From Plasmopara viticola (taxonomy: Eukaryota > Oomycota > Peronosporomycetes > Peronosporales > Peronosporaceae): a stretch of 64,000 nucleotides of DNA. The position numbers and the translations under genes are program-made. Within the stretch, counting starts at the first letter, position 1; the number at the start of each line of letters is the position of its first letter. Location of the stretch: contig MBPM02000013.1 in assembly GCA_001695595.3 (NCBI GenBank), forward strand, positions 372,001 to 436,000. Direction: 5' to 3'. Positions 36,264-51,200 of this stretch are shown in pieces. The notes under the pieces were generated by a model. That model was not told where the DNA came from and made no database searches. It was given only the letters and a program-made list of their open reading frames with translations.

Positions 36264-39200
36264 TTGCTGTACCTTGCCAGACCTGGTCGCGAAAGTGTGC
36301 ATAAGAACGCCCACTCATATTTGAAAGATTATACGAGAAGCGGCAGAAATAGGCGACAAGAGCTTCTCCAGGAGCGCATCAGACGTTTAGAGCGCGAGGT
36401 AAATGCAACAAAAGCAGAGACACTTGCAGCGAGAGAAGACTTGCAAGCGGTCGAAGCACGATGTCATGAAACAACAATGAACATGATAACAATATCGGTG
36501 ACAGGGTTGATGTTCTGCTGATAAGGCATGATGAAACTCTTGCAGCGATTAACAATCTCGATGAGCAATTGACTGCCCCCTCCAATGTAAGACTTGAGCT
36601 TGGCTGCGCTATTGTCGCAAAGCGGGTTGACAGTGTAAATCAATTCATCATGCTTTTTATTGTTGTTTAACGAAAATACACCAACATGGTGCTAAAAAAG
36701 TGAACCGAGAAGCAATTTGAAAGCCTCCAATTTCATAAACAGTCTACCCTATTAATCTGCGCAATCGGTTTTGTAAAGCTGCAGCACAAGGGCTGAGTGA
36801 AAGGACAGCTCATGTATCTGATGCCATATTACTGCATTTAAAAGGATCACAATTTAATCGTCTTAGGGAAGCTCTAAGACATCTATCAAGCACACGGCAT
36901 CCGCTTCAGGTGTAACCGGTCGGAGTGGCGAGACGATGAAGTCACTACGCGCCGAACTATTGATAGCATGTTTGACAAGCTGATGGCGGATATTGCTAAT
37001 ACCGAATCGTATCGCGAGCATCATATCAATCTTATACAGTATCCGCATGAGATTAGAGATGACCTACGCGCATGTTATGCCGGTATGACTGATTTTGATT
37101 CCATTCATACAGAGTAACATGGATATCATTCATGCCAACGAGATTGACCTAATTATGTCGTTCTGAATGAGATATAGAAACGTAAGAGCCTGTCGTGAAG
37201 AAACACATCCCGAATAAACGTTTGCTTTTTTCCCATTCATTAAATCAAGCCGGATTGATCACGAGACATTCAAACAATTGGAGACACTCAGAATATTGAA
37301 GTTACTCAGTAGAGACAATGTGCTGATGTGTTTACACTCTTGGTGGTCACTCCAATCAACGAGCAAGACAAGTGACGATTCAACAAGCGCTTTTACCAGT
37401 GCCGCATTAGCGATCTTTATGCGCGTCGATTTACGTTCGCGTTGATATTTGCCACAGCAGTCTAGGTTTCAAACATTCGAACAATGTCTGCATAGAGTTG
37501 CTTTACTTAAAGTAAACCGCTTATTCATCGCCGACGCCTTCTAGGTTGTCATACATGAATGATGAAGCTTTATGTCTTGCAGTAATACTCGGCTGCCTTT
37601 GCAGTCCACAAGTTATCAACCACCTGCTGGAGGTGCCGCTGGAGAAGCTTGTCGTTCAGCCTCAGATTCTCCGTTGCCATAATCGGCTGACAATGACGTT
37701 TTTAAATTAGTGCAGTTATATTGATAATTGCCGTTACCGACAAACCTGCCTTTGACGACAGTTGCATCACCTAAAAAGTCTTATACTAGCTAAAGTAAAC
37801 TGTTGGTCAGTAGCTTACACGAAACGCATAGGCTCACTTTTGACACTTATTTTACTCATTTTTGCTGTACCTTGCCAGACCTGGTCGCGAAAGTGTGCAT
37901 AAGAACGCCCACTCATATTTGAAAGATTATACGAGAAGCGGCAGAAATAGGCGACAAGAGCTTCTCCAGGAGCGCATCAGACGTTTAGAGCGCGAGGTAA
38001 TGCAACAAAAGCAGAGACACTTGCAGCGAGAGAAGACTTGCAAGCGGTCGAAGCACGATGTCATGAAACAACAATGAACATGATAACAATATCGGTGACA
38101 GGGTTGATGTTCTGCTGATAAGGCATGATGAAACTCTTGCAGTGATTAACAATCTCGATGAGCAATTGACTGCCCCCTCCAATGTAAGACTTGGGCTTGG
38201 CTGCGCTATTGTCGCAAAGCGGGTTGACAGTGTAAATCAATTCATCATGCTTTTTATTGTTGGTTAACGAAAATACACCAACATGGTGCTAAAAAAGTGA
38301 ACCGAGAAGCAATTTGAAAGCCTCCAATTTCATAAACAGTCTACCCTATTAATCTGCGCAATCGGTTTTGTAAAGCTGCAGCACAAGGGCTGAGTGATAG
38401 GACAGCTCATGTATCTGATGCCATATTGCTGCATTGAAAAGGATCACAATTTAATCGTCTTGGGAAGCTCTAAGACATCTATCAAGCACACGGCATCCGC
38501 TTCAGGTGTAACCGGTCGGAGTGGCGAGACGATGAAGTCACTACGCGCCGAACTATTGATAGCATGTTTGACAAGCTGATGGCGGATATTGCTAATACCG
38601 AATCGTATCGCGAGCATCATATCAATCTTATACAGTATCCGCATGAGATTAGAGATGACCTACGCGCATGTTATGCCGGTATGACTGATTTTGATTCCAT
38701 TCATACAGAGTAACATGGATATCATTCATGCCAACGAGATTGACCTAATTATGTCGTTCTAAAAATGATAGAAACGTAAGAGCCTGTCGTGAAGAAACAC
38801 ATCCCGAAAAACGTTTGCTTTTTTCCCATTCATTAAATCAAGCCGGATTGATCACGAGACATTCAAACAATTGGAGACACTCAGAATATTGAAGTTACTC
38901 AGTAGAGACAATGTGCTGATGTGTTTACACTCTTGGTGGTCACTCCAATCAACGAGCAAGACAAGTGACGATTCAACAAGCGCTTTTACCAGTGCCGCAT
39001 TAGCGATCTTTATGCGCGTCGATTTACGTTCGCGTTGATATTTGCCACAGCAGTCTAGGTTTCAAACATTCGAACAATGTCTGCACAGAGTTGCTTTACT
39101 TAAAGTAAACCGCTTATTCATCGCCGACGCCTTCTAGGTTGTCATACATGAATGATGAAGCTTTATGTCTTGCAGTAATACTCGGCTGCCTTTGCAGTCC

Positions 39201-42200
39201 ACAAGTTATCAACCACCTGCTGGAGGTGCCGCTGGAGAAGCTTGTCGTTCAGCCTCAGATTCTCCGTTGCCATAATCGGCTGACAATGACGTTTTTAAAT
39301 TAGTGCAATTATATTGATAATTGCCGTTACCGGCAAACCTGCCTTTGACGACAGTTGCATCACCTAAAAAGTCTTATACTAGCTAAAGTAAACTGTTGGT
39401 CAGTAGCTTACACGAAACGCATAGGCTCACTTTTGACACTTATTTTACTCATTTTTGCTGTACCTTGCCAGACCTGGTCGCGAAAGTGTGCATAAGAACG
39501 CCCACTCATATTTGAAAGATTATACGAGAAGCGGCAGAAATAGGCGACAAGAGCTTCTCCAGGAGCGCATCAGACGTTTAGAGCGCGAGGTAGATGCAAC
39601 AAAAGCAGAGACACTTGCAGCGAGAGAAGACTTGCAAGCGGTCGAAGCACGATGTCATGAAACAACAATGAACATGATAACAATATCGGTGACAGGGTTG
39701 ATGTTCTGCTGATAAGGCATGATGAAACTCTTGCAGCGATTAACAATCTCGATGAGCAATTGACTGCCCCCTCCAATGTAAGACTTGAGCTTGGCTGCGC
39801 TATTGTCGCAAAGCGGGTTGACAGTGTAAATCAATTCATCATGCTTTTTATTGTTGGTTAACGAAAATACACCAACATGGTGCTAAAAAAGTGAACCGAG
39901 AAGCAATTTGAAAGCCTCCAATTTCATAAACAGTCTACCCTATTAATCTGCGCAATCGGTTTTGTAAAGCTGCAGCACAAGGGCTGAGTGATAGGACAGC
40001 TCATGTATCTGATGCCATATTGCTGCATTGAAAAGGATCACAATTTAATCGTCTAGGGAAGCTCTAAGACATCTATCAAGCACACGGCATCCGCTTCAGG
40101 TGTAACCGGTCGGAGTGGCGAGACGATGAAGTCACTACGCGCCGAACTATTGATAGCATGTTTGACAAGCTGATGGCGGATATTGCTAATACCGAATCGT
40201 ATCGCGAGCATCATATCAATCTTATACAGTATCCGCATGAGATTAGAGATGACCTACGCGCATGTTATGCCGGTATGACTGATTTTGATTCCATTCATAC
40301 AGAGTAACATGGATATCATTCATGCCAACGAGATTGACCTAATTATGTCGTTCTGAATGAGATATAGAAACGTAAGAGCCTGTCGTGAAGAAACACATCC
40401 CGAATAAACGTTTGCTTTTTTCCCATTCATTAAATCAAGCCGGATTGATCACGAGACATTCAAACAATTGGAGACACTCAGAATATTGAAGTTACTCAGT
40501 AGAGACAATGTGCTGATGTGTTTACACTCTTGGTGGTCACTCCAATCAACGAGCAAGACAAGTGACGATTCAACAAGCGCTTTTACCAGTGCCGCATTAG
40601 CGATCGTTATGCGCGTCGATTTACGTTCGCGTTGATATTTGCCACAGCAGTCTAGGTTTCAAACATTCGAACAATGTCTGCATAGAGTTGCTTTACTTAA
40701 AGTAAACCGCTTATTCATCGCCAACGCCTTCTAGGTTGTCATACATGAATGATGAAGCTTTATGTCTTGCAGTAATACTCGGCTGCCTTTGCAGTCCACA
40801 AGTTATCAACCACCTGCTGGAGGTGCCGCTGGAGAAGCTTGTCGTTCAGCCTCAGATTCTCCGTTGCCATAATCGGCTGACAATGACGTTTTTAAATTAG
40901 TGCAATTATATTGATAATTGCCGTTACCGGCAAACCTGCCTTTGACGACAGTTGCATCACCTAAAAAGTCTTATACTAGCTAAAGTAAACTGTTGGTCAG
41001 TAGCTTACACGAAACGCATAGGCTCAATTTTGACACTTATTTTACTCATTTTTGCTGTACCTTGCCAGACCTGGTCGCGAAAGTGTGCATAAGAACGCCC
41101 ACTCATATTTGAAAGATTATACGAGAAGCGGCAGAAATAGGCGACAAGAGCTTCTCCAGGAGCGCATCAGACGTTTAGAGCGCGAGGTAAATGCAACAAA
41201 AGCAGAGACACTTGCAGCGAGAGAAGACTTGCAAGCGGTCGAAGCACGATGTCATGAAACAACAATGAACATGATAACAATATCGGTGACAGGGTTGATG
41301 TTCTGCTGATAAGGCATGATGAAACTCTTGCAGCGATTAACAATCTCGATGAGCAATTGACTGCCCCCTCCAATGTAAGACTTGAGCTTGGCTGCGCTAT
41401 TGTCGCAAAGCGGGTTGACAGTGTAAATCAATTCATCATGCTTTTTATTGTTGGTTAACGAAAATACACCAACATGGTGCTAAAAAAGTGAACCGAGAAG
41501 CAATTTGAAAGCCTCCAATTTCATAAACAGTCTACCCTATTAATCTGCGCAATCGGTTTTGTAAAGCTGCAGCACAAGGGCTGAGTGATAGGACAGCTCA
41601 TGTATCTGATGCCATATTGCTGCATTTAAAAGGATCACAATTTAATCGTCTAGGGAAGCTCTAAGACATCTATCAAGCACACGGCATCCGCTTCAGGTGT
41701 AACCGGTCGGAGTGGCGAGACGATGAAGTCACTACGCGCCGAACTATTGATAGCATGTTTGACAAGCTGATGGCGGATATTGCTAATACCGAATCGTATC
41801 GCGAGCATCATATCAAATTTATACAGTATCCGCATGAGATTAGAGATGACCTACGCGCATGTTATGCCGGTATGACTGATTTTGATTCCATTCATACAGA
41901 GTAACATGGATATCATTCATGCCAACGAGATTGACCTAATTATGTCGTTCTAAAAATGATTTAGAAGCGTAAGAGCCTGTCGTGAAGAAACACATCCCGA
42001 AAAAACGTTTGCTTTTTTCCAATTCATTAAATCAAGCCGGATTGATCACGAGACATTCAAACAATTGGAGACACTCAGAATATTGAAGTTACTCAGTAGA
42101 GATTTTCGGAAAAGGTTGGGGTGACGCCCTCCTTCCAAGCGCGGGGGCTAAATGCTCGCGCGCTACGGGCAGGTGCTCTCGGGCATCTGCAGGTCTCTAA

Positions 42201-45200
42201 CGAGTCTCACCCTCGACGCGACGGTCTCCAGCACCAGGGCGCCACCTGGGCTCTTACCAAGTCAGAACTACACAAAATAATGGAAGACTCTCACGGCCTC
42301 GGTGCTGGCTGCACTGCCCGCCGAACGAGACCCGACGTATGCGGACACCACTCTATGCCGTGGACTAGCCATAGAGCCTAGCACGTGCATAACTTGGCAA
42401 CGCGATAACGTAATACAATACAATACAATACTCAGTAGAGACAATGTGCTGATGTGTTTACACTCTTGGTGGTCACTCCAATCAACGAGCAAGACAAGTG
42501 ACGATTCAACAAGCGCTTTTACCAGTGCCGCATTAGCGATCGTTATGCGCGTCGATTTACGTTCGCGTTGATATTTGCCACAGCAGTCTAGGTTTCAAAC
42601 ATTCGAACAATGTCTGCACAGAGTTGCTTTACTTAAAGTAAACCGCTTATTCATCGCCGACGCCTTCTAGGTTGTCATACATGAATGATGAAGCTTTATG
42701 TCTTGCAGTAATACTCGGCTGCCTTTGCAGTCCACAAGTTATCAACCACCTGCTGGAGGTGCCGCTGGAGAAGCTTGTCGTTCAGCCTCAGATTCTCCGT
42801 TGCCATAATCGGCTGACAATGACGTTTTTAAATTAGTGCAATTATATTGATAATTGCCGTTACCGGCAAACCTGCCTTTGACGACAGTTGCATCACCTAA
42901 AAAGTCTTATACTAGCTAAAGTAAACTGTTGGTCAGTAGCTTACACGAAACGCATAGGCTCACTTTTGACACTTATTTTACTCATTTTTGCTGTACCTTG
43001 CCAGACCTGGTCGCGAAAGTGTGCATAAGAACGCCCACTCATATTTGAAAGATTATACGAGAAGCGGCAGAAATAGGCGACAAGAGCTTCTCCAGGAGCG
43101 CATCAGACGTTTAGAGCGCGAGGTAATGCAACAAAAGCAGAGACACTTGCAGCGAGAGAAGACTTGCAAGCGGTCGAAGCACGATGTCATGAAACAACAA
43201 TGAACATGATAACAATATCGGTGACAGGGTTGATGTTCTGCTGATAAGGCATGATGAAACTCTTGCAGCGATTAACAATCTCGATGAGCAATTGACTGCC
43301 CCCTCCAATGTAAGACTTGAGCTTGGCTGCGCTATTGTCGCAAAGCGGGTTGACAGTGTAAATCAATTCATCATGCTTTTTATTGTTGGTTAACGAAAAT
43401 ACACCAACATGGTGCTAAAAAAGTGAACCGAGAAGCAATTTGAAAGCCTCCAATTTCATAAACAGTCTACCCTATTAATCTGCGCAATCGGTTTTGTAAA
43501 GCTGCAGCACAAGGGCTGAGTGATAGGACAGCTCATGTATCTGATGCCATATTGCTGCATTGAGAAGGATCACAATTTAATCGTCTAGGGCTCTAAGACA
43601 TCTATCAAGCACACGGCATCCGCTTCAGGTGTAACCGGTCGGAGTGGCGAGACGATGAAGTCACTACGCGCCGAACTATTGATAGCATGTTTGACAAGCT
43701 GATGGCGGATATTGCTAATACCGAATCGTATCGCGAGCATCATATCAATCTTATACAGTATCCGCATGAGATTAGAGATGACCTACGCGCATGTTATGCC
43801 GGTATGACTGATTTTGATTCCATTCATACAGAGTAACATGGATATCATTCATGCCAACGAGATTGACCTAATTATGTCGTTCTGAATGAGATATAGAAAC
43901 GTAAGAGCCTGTCGTGAAGAAACACATCCCGAATAAACGTTTGCTTTTTTCCCATTCATTAAATCAAGCCGGATTGATCACGAGACATTCAAACAATTGG
44001 AGACACTCAGAATATTGAAGTTACTCAGTAGAGACAATGTGCTGATGTGTTTACACTCTTGGTGGTCACTCCAATCAACGAGCAAGACAAGTGACGATTC
44101 AACAAGCGCTTTTACCAGTGCCGCATTAGCGATCTTTATGCGCGTCGATTTACGTTCGCGTTGATATTTGCCACAGCAGTCTAGGTTTCAAACATTCGAA
44201 CAATGTCTGCATAGAGTTGCTTTACTTAAAGTAAACCGCTTATTCATCGCCGACGCCTTCTAGGTTGTCATACATGAATGATGAAGCTTTATGTCTTGCA
44301 GTAATACTCGGCTGCCTTTGCAGTCCACAAGTTATCAACCACCTGCTGGAGGTGCCGCTGGAGAAGCTTGTCGTTCAGCCTCAGATTCTCCGTTGCCATA
44401 ATCGGCTGACAATGACGTTTTTAAATTAGTGCAATTATATTGATAATTGCCGTTACCGGCAAACCTGCCTTTGACGACAGTTGCATCACCTAAAAAGTCT
44501 TATACTAGCTAAAGTAAACTGTTGGTCAGTAGCTTACACGAAACGCATAGGCTCAATTTTGACACTTATTTTACTCATTTTTGCTGTACCTTGCCAGACC
44601 TGGTCGCGAAAGTGTGCATAAGAACGCCCACTCATATTTGAAAGATTATACGAGAAGCGGCAGAAATAGGCGACAAGAGCTTCTCCAGGAGCGCATCAGA
44701 CGTTTAGAGCGCGAGGTAAATGCAACAAAAGCAGAGACACTTGCAGCGAGAGAAGACTTGCAAGCGGTCGAAGCACGATGTCATGAAACAACAATGAACA
44801 TGATAACAATATCGGTGACAGGGTTGATGTTCTGCTGATAAGGCATGATGAAACTCTTGCAGCGATTAACAATCTCGATGAGCAATTGACTGCCCCCTCC
44901 AATGTAAGACTTGAGCTTGGCTGCGCTATTGTCGCAAAGCGGGTTGACAGTGTAAATCAATTCATCATGCTTTTTATTGTTGTTAACGAAAATACACCAA
45001 CATGGTGCTAAAAAAGTGAACCGAGAAGCAATTTGAAAGCCTCCAATTTCATAAACAGTCTACCCTATTAATCTGCGCAATCGGTTTTGTAAAGCTGCAG
45101 CACAAGGGCTGAGTGATAGGACAGCTCATGTATCTGATGCCATATTGCTGCATTGAAAAGGATCACAATTTAATCGTCTAGGGAAGCTCTAAGACATCTA

Positions 45201-48200
45201 TCAAGCACACGGCATCCGCTTCAGGTGTAACCGGTCGGAGTGGCGAGACGATGAAGTCACTACGCGCCGAACTATTGATAGCATGTTTGACAAGCTGATG
45301 GCGGATATTGCTAATACCGAATCGTATCGCGAGCATCATATCAATCTTATACAGTATCCGCATGAGATTAGAGATGACCTACGCGCATGTTATGCCGGTA
45401 TGACTGATTTTGATTCCATTCATACAGAGTAACATGGATATCATTCATGCCAACGAGATTGACCTAATTATGTCGTTCTGAATGAGATATAGAAACGTAA
45501 GAGCCTGTCGTGAAGAAACACATCCCGAAAAACGTTTGCTTTTTTCCCATTCATTAAATCAAGCCGGATTGATCACGAGACATTCAAACAATTGGAGACA
45601 CTCAGAATATTGAAGTTACTCAGTAGAGACAATGTGCTGATGTGTTTACACTCTTGGTGGTCACTCCAATCAACGAGCAAGACAAGTGACGATTCAACAA
45701 GCGCTTTTACCAGTGCCGCATTAGCGATCTTTATGCGCGTCGATTTACGTTCGCGTTGATATTTGCCACAGCAGTCTAGGTTTCAAACATTCGAACAATG
45801 TCTGCATAGAGTTGCTTTACTTAAAGTAAACCGCTTATTCATCGCCGACGCCTTCTAGGTTGTCATACATGAATGATGAAGCTTTATGTCTTGCAGTAAT
45901 ACTCGGCTGCCTTTGCAGTCCACAAGTTATCAACCACCTGCTGGAGGTGCCGCTGGAGAAGCTTGTCGTTCAGCCTCAGATTCTCCGTTGCCATAATCGG
46001 CTGACAATGACGTTTTTAAATTAGTGCAATTATATTGATAATTGCCGTTACCGGCAAACCTGCCTTTGACGACAGTTGCATCACCTAAAAAGTCTTATAC
46101 TAGCTAAAGTAAACTGTTGGTCAGTAGCTTACACGAAACGCATAGGCTCACTTTTGACACTTATTTTACTCATTTTTGCTGTACCTTGCCAGACCTGGTC
46201 GCGAAAGTGTGCATAAGAACGCCCACTCATATTTGAAAGATTATACGAGAAGCGGCAGAAATAGGCGACAAGAGCTTCTCCAGGAGCGCATCAGACGTTT
46301 AGAGCGCGAGGTAGATGCAACAAAAGCAGAGACACTTGCAGCGAGAGAAGACTTGCAAGCGGTCGAAGCACGATGTCATGAAACAACAATGAACATGATA
46401 ACAATATCGGTGACAGGGTTGATGTTCTGCTGATAAGGCATGATGAAACTCTTGCAGCGATTAACAATCTCGATGAGCAATTGACTGCCCCCTCCAATGT
46501 AAGACTTGAGCTTGGCTGCGCTATTGTCGCAAAGCGGGTTGACAGTGTAAATCAATTCATCATGCTTTTTATTGTTGGTTAACGAAAATACACCAACATG
46601 GTGCTAAAAAGTGAACCGAGAAGCAATTTAAAAGCCTCCAATTTCATAAACAGTCTACCCTATTAATCTGCGCAATCGGTTTTGTAAAGCTGCAGCACAA
46701 GGGCTGAGTGATAGGACAGCTCATGTATCTGATGCCATATTGCTGCATTGAAAAGGATCACAATTTAATCGTCTAGGGAAGCTCTAAGACATCTATCAAA
46801 CACACGGCATCCGCTTCAGGTGTAACCGGTCGGAGTGGCAAGACGATGAAGTCACTACGCGCCGAACCATTGATAGCATGTTTGACAAGCTGATGGCGGA
46901 TATTGCTAATACCGAATCGTATCGCGAGCATCATATCAATCTTATACAGTATCCGCATGAGATTAGAGATGACCTACGCGCATGTTATGCCGGTATGACT
47001 GATTTTGATTCCATTCATACAGAGTAACATGGATATCATTCATGCCAACGAGATTGACCTAATTATGTCGTTCTGAATGAGATATGGAAACGTAAGAGCC
47101 TGTCGTGAAGAAACACATCCCGAAAAAACGTTTGCTTTTTTCCCATTCATTAAATCAAGCCGGATTGATCACGAGACATTCAAACAATTGGAGACACTCA
47201 GAATATTGAAGTTACTCAGTAGAGACAATGTGCTGATGTGTTTACACTCTTGGTGGTCACTCCAATCAACGAGCAAGACAAGTGACGATTCAACAAGCGC
47301 TTTTACCAGTGCCGCATTAGCGATCTTTATGCGCGTCGATTTACGTTCGCGTTGATATTTGCCACAGCAGTCTAGGTTTCAAACATTCGAACAATGTCTG
47401 CATAGAGTTGCTTTACTTAAAGTAAACCGCTTATTCATCGCCGACGCCTTCTAGGTTGTCATACATGAATGATGAAGCTTTATGTCTTGCAGTAATACTC
47501 GGCTGCCTTTGCAGTCCACAAGTTATCAACCACCTGCTGGAGGTGCCGCTGGAGAAGCTTGTCGTTCAGCCTCAGATTCTCCGTTGCCATAATCGGCTGA
47601 CAATGACGTTTTAAATTAGTGCAATTATATTGATAATTGCCGTTACCGACAAACCTGCCTTTGACGACAGTTGCATCACCTAAAAAGTCTTATACTAGCT
47701 AAAGTAAACTGTTGGTCAGTAGCTTACACGAAACGCATAGGCTCAATTTTGACACTTATTTTACTCATTTTTGCTGTACCTTGCCAGACCTGGTCGCGAA
47801 AGTGTGCATAAGAACGCCCACTCATATTTGAAAGATTATACGAGAAGCGGCAGAAATAGGCGACAAGAGCTTCTCCAGGAGCGCATCAGACGTTTAGAGC
47901 GCGAGGTAAATGCAACAAAAGCAGAGACACTTGCAGCGAGAGAAGACTTGCAAGCGGTCGAAGCACGATGTCATGAAACAACAATGAACATGATAACAAT
48001 ATCGGTGACAGGGTTGATGTTCTGCTGATAAGGCATGATGAAACTCTTGCAGCGATTAACAATCTCGATGAGCAATTGACTGCCCCCTCCAATGTAAGAC
48101 TTGAGCTTGGCTGCGCTATTGTCGCAAAGCGGGTTGACAGTGTAAATCAATTCATCATGCTTTTTATTGTTGGTTAACGAAAATACACCAACATGGTGCT

Positions 48201-51200
48201 AAAAAAGTGAACCGAGAAGCAATTTGAAAGCCTCCAATTTCATAAACAGTCTACCCTATTAATCTGCGCAATCGGTTTTGTAAAGCTGCAGCACAAGGGC
48301 TGAGTGATAGGACAGCTCATGTATCTGATGCCATATTGCTGCATTGAAAAGGATCACAATTTAATCGTCTTAGGAAGCTCTAAGACATCTATCAAACACA
48401 CGGCATCCGCTTCAGGTGTAACCGGTCAAGGTGGCGAGACGATGAAGTCACTACGCGCCGAACTATTGATAGCATGTTTGACAAGCTGATGGCGGATATT
48501 GCTAATACCGAATCGTATCGCGAGCATCATATCAATCTTATACAGTATCCGCATGAGATTAGAGATGACCTACGCGCATGTTATGCCGGTATGACTGATT
48601 TTGATTCCATTCATACAGAGTAACATGGATATCATTCATGCCAACGAGATTGACCTAATTATGTCGTTCTGAATGAGATAAGAAACGTAAGAGCCTGTCG
48701 TGAAGAAACACATCCCGAATAAACGTTTGCTTTTTTCCCATTCATTAAATCAAGCCGGATTGATCACGAGACATTCAAACAATTGGAGACACTCAGAATA
48801 TTGAAGTTACTCAGTAGAGACAATGTGCTGATGTGTTTACACTCTTGGTGGTCACTCCAATCAACGAGCAAGACAAGTGACGATTCAACAAGCGCTTTTA
48901 CCAGTGCCGCATTAGCGATCTTTATGCGCGTCGATTTACGTTCGCGTTGATATTTGCCACAGCAGTCTAGGTTTCAAACATTCGAACAATGTCTGCATAG
49001 AGTTGCTTTACTTAAAGTAAACCGCTTATTCATCGCCAACGCCTTCTAGGTTGTCATACATGAATGATGAAGCTTTATGTCTTGCAGTAATACTCGGCTG
49101 CCTTTGCAGTCCACAAGTTATCAACCACCTGCTGGAGGTGCCGCTGGAGAAGCTTGTCGTTCAGCCTCAGATTCTCCGTTGCCATAATCGGCTGACAATG
49201 ACGTTTTTAAATTAGTGCAATTATATTGATAATTGCCGTTACCGGCAAACCTGCCTTTGACGACAGTTGCATCACCTAAAAAGTCTTATACTAGCTAAAA
49301 TAAACTGTTGGTCAGTAGCTTACACGAAACGCATAGGCTCACTTTTGACACTTATTTTACTCATTTTTGCTGTACCTTGCCAGACCTGGTCGCGAAAGTG
49401 TGCATAAGAACGCCCACTCATATTTGAAAGATTATACGAGAAGCGGCAGAAATAGGCGACAAGAGCTTCTCCAGGAGCGCATCAGACGTTTAGAGCGCGA
49501 GGTAAATGCAGCAAAAGCAGAGACACTTGCAGCGAGAGAAGACTTGCAAGCGGTCGAAGCACGATGTCATGAAACAACAATGAACATGATAACAATATCG
49601 GTGACAGGGTTGATGTTCTGCTGATAAGGCATGATGAAACTCTTGCAGCGATTAACAATCTCGATGAGCAATTGACTGCCCCCTCCAATGTAAGACTTGA
49701 GCTTGGCTGCGCTATTGTCGCAAAGCGGGTTGACAGTGTAAATCAATTCATCATGCTTTTTATTGTTGGTTAACGAAAATACACCAACATGGTGCTAAAA
49801 AAGTGAACCGAGAAGCAATTTGAAAGCCTCCAATTTTATAAACATTCTACCCTATTAATCTGCGCAATCGGTTTTGTAAAGCTGCAGCACAAGGGCTGAG
49901 TGAAAGGACAGCTCATGTATCTGATGTCATATTGCTGCATTCAAAAAGATCATAATTTAATCGTCTAGGGAAGCTCTAAGACATCTATCAAGCACACGGC
50001 ATCCGCTTCAGGTGTATCCGGTCGGAGTGGCGAGACGATGAAGTCACTACGCGCCGAACTATTGATAGCATGTTTGACAAGCTGATGGCGGATATTGCTA
50101 ATACCGAATCGTATCGCGAGCATCATATCAATCTTATACAGTATCCGCATGAGATTAGAGATGACCTACGCGCATGTTATGCCGGTATGACTGATTTTGA
50201 TTCCATTCATACAGAGTAACATGGATATCATTCATGCCAACGAGATTGACCTAATTATGTCGTTCTGAATGAGATATAGAAACGTAAGAGCCTGTCGTGA
50301 AGAAACACATCCCGAATAAACGTTTGCTTTTTTCCCATTCATTAAATCAAGCCGGATTGATCACGAGACATTCAAACAATTGGAGACACTCAGAATATTG
50401 AAGTTACTCAGTAGAGACAATGTGCTGATGTGTTTACACTCTTGGTGGTCACTCCAATCAACGAGCAAGACAAGTGACGATTCAACAAGCGCTTTTACCA
50501 GTGCCGCATTAGCGATCTTTATGCGCGTCGATTTACGTTCGCGTTGATATTTGCCACAGCAGTCTAGGTTTCAAACATTCGAACAATGTCTGCATAGAGT
50601 TGCTTTACTTAAAGTAAACCGCTTATTCATCGCCGACGCCTTCTAGGTTGTCATACATGAATGATGAAGCTTTATGTCTTGCAGTAATACTCGGCTGCCT
50701 TTGCAGTCCACAAGTTATCAACCACCTGCTGGAGGTGCCGCTGGAGAAGCTTGTCGTTCAGCCTCAGATTCTCCGTTGCCATAATCGGCTGACAATGACG
50801 TTTTTAAATTAGTGCAATTATATTGATAATTGCCGTTACCGGCAAACCTGCCTTTGACGACAGTTGCATCACCTAAAAAGTCTTATACTAGCTAAAATAA
50901 ACTGTTGGTCAGTAGCTTACACGAAACGCATAGGCTCACTTTTGACACTTATTTTACTCATTTTTGCTGTACCTTGCCAGACCTGGTCGCGAAAGTGTGC
51001 ATAAGAACGCCCACTCATATTTGAAAGATTATACGAGAAGCGGCAGAAATAGGCGACAAGAGCTTCTCCAGGAGCGCATCAGACGTTTAGAGCGCGAGGT
51101 AGATGCAACAAAAGCAGAGACACTTGCAGCGAGAGAAGACTTGCAAGCGGTCGAAGCACGATGTCATGAAACAACAATGAACATGATAACAATATCGGTG

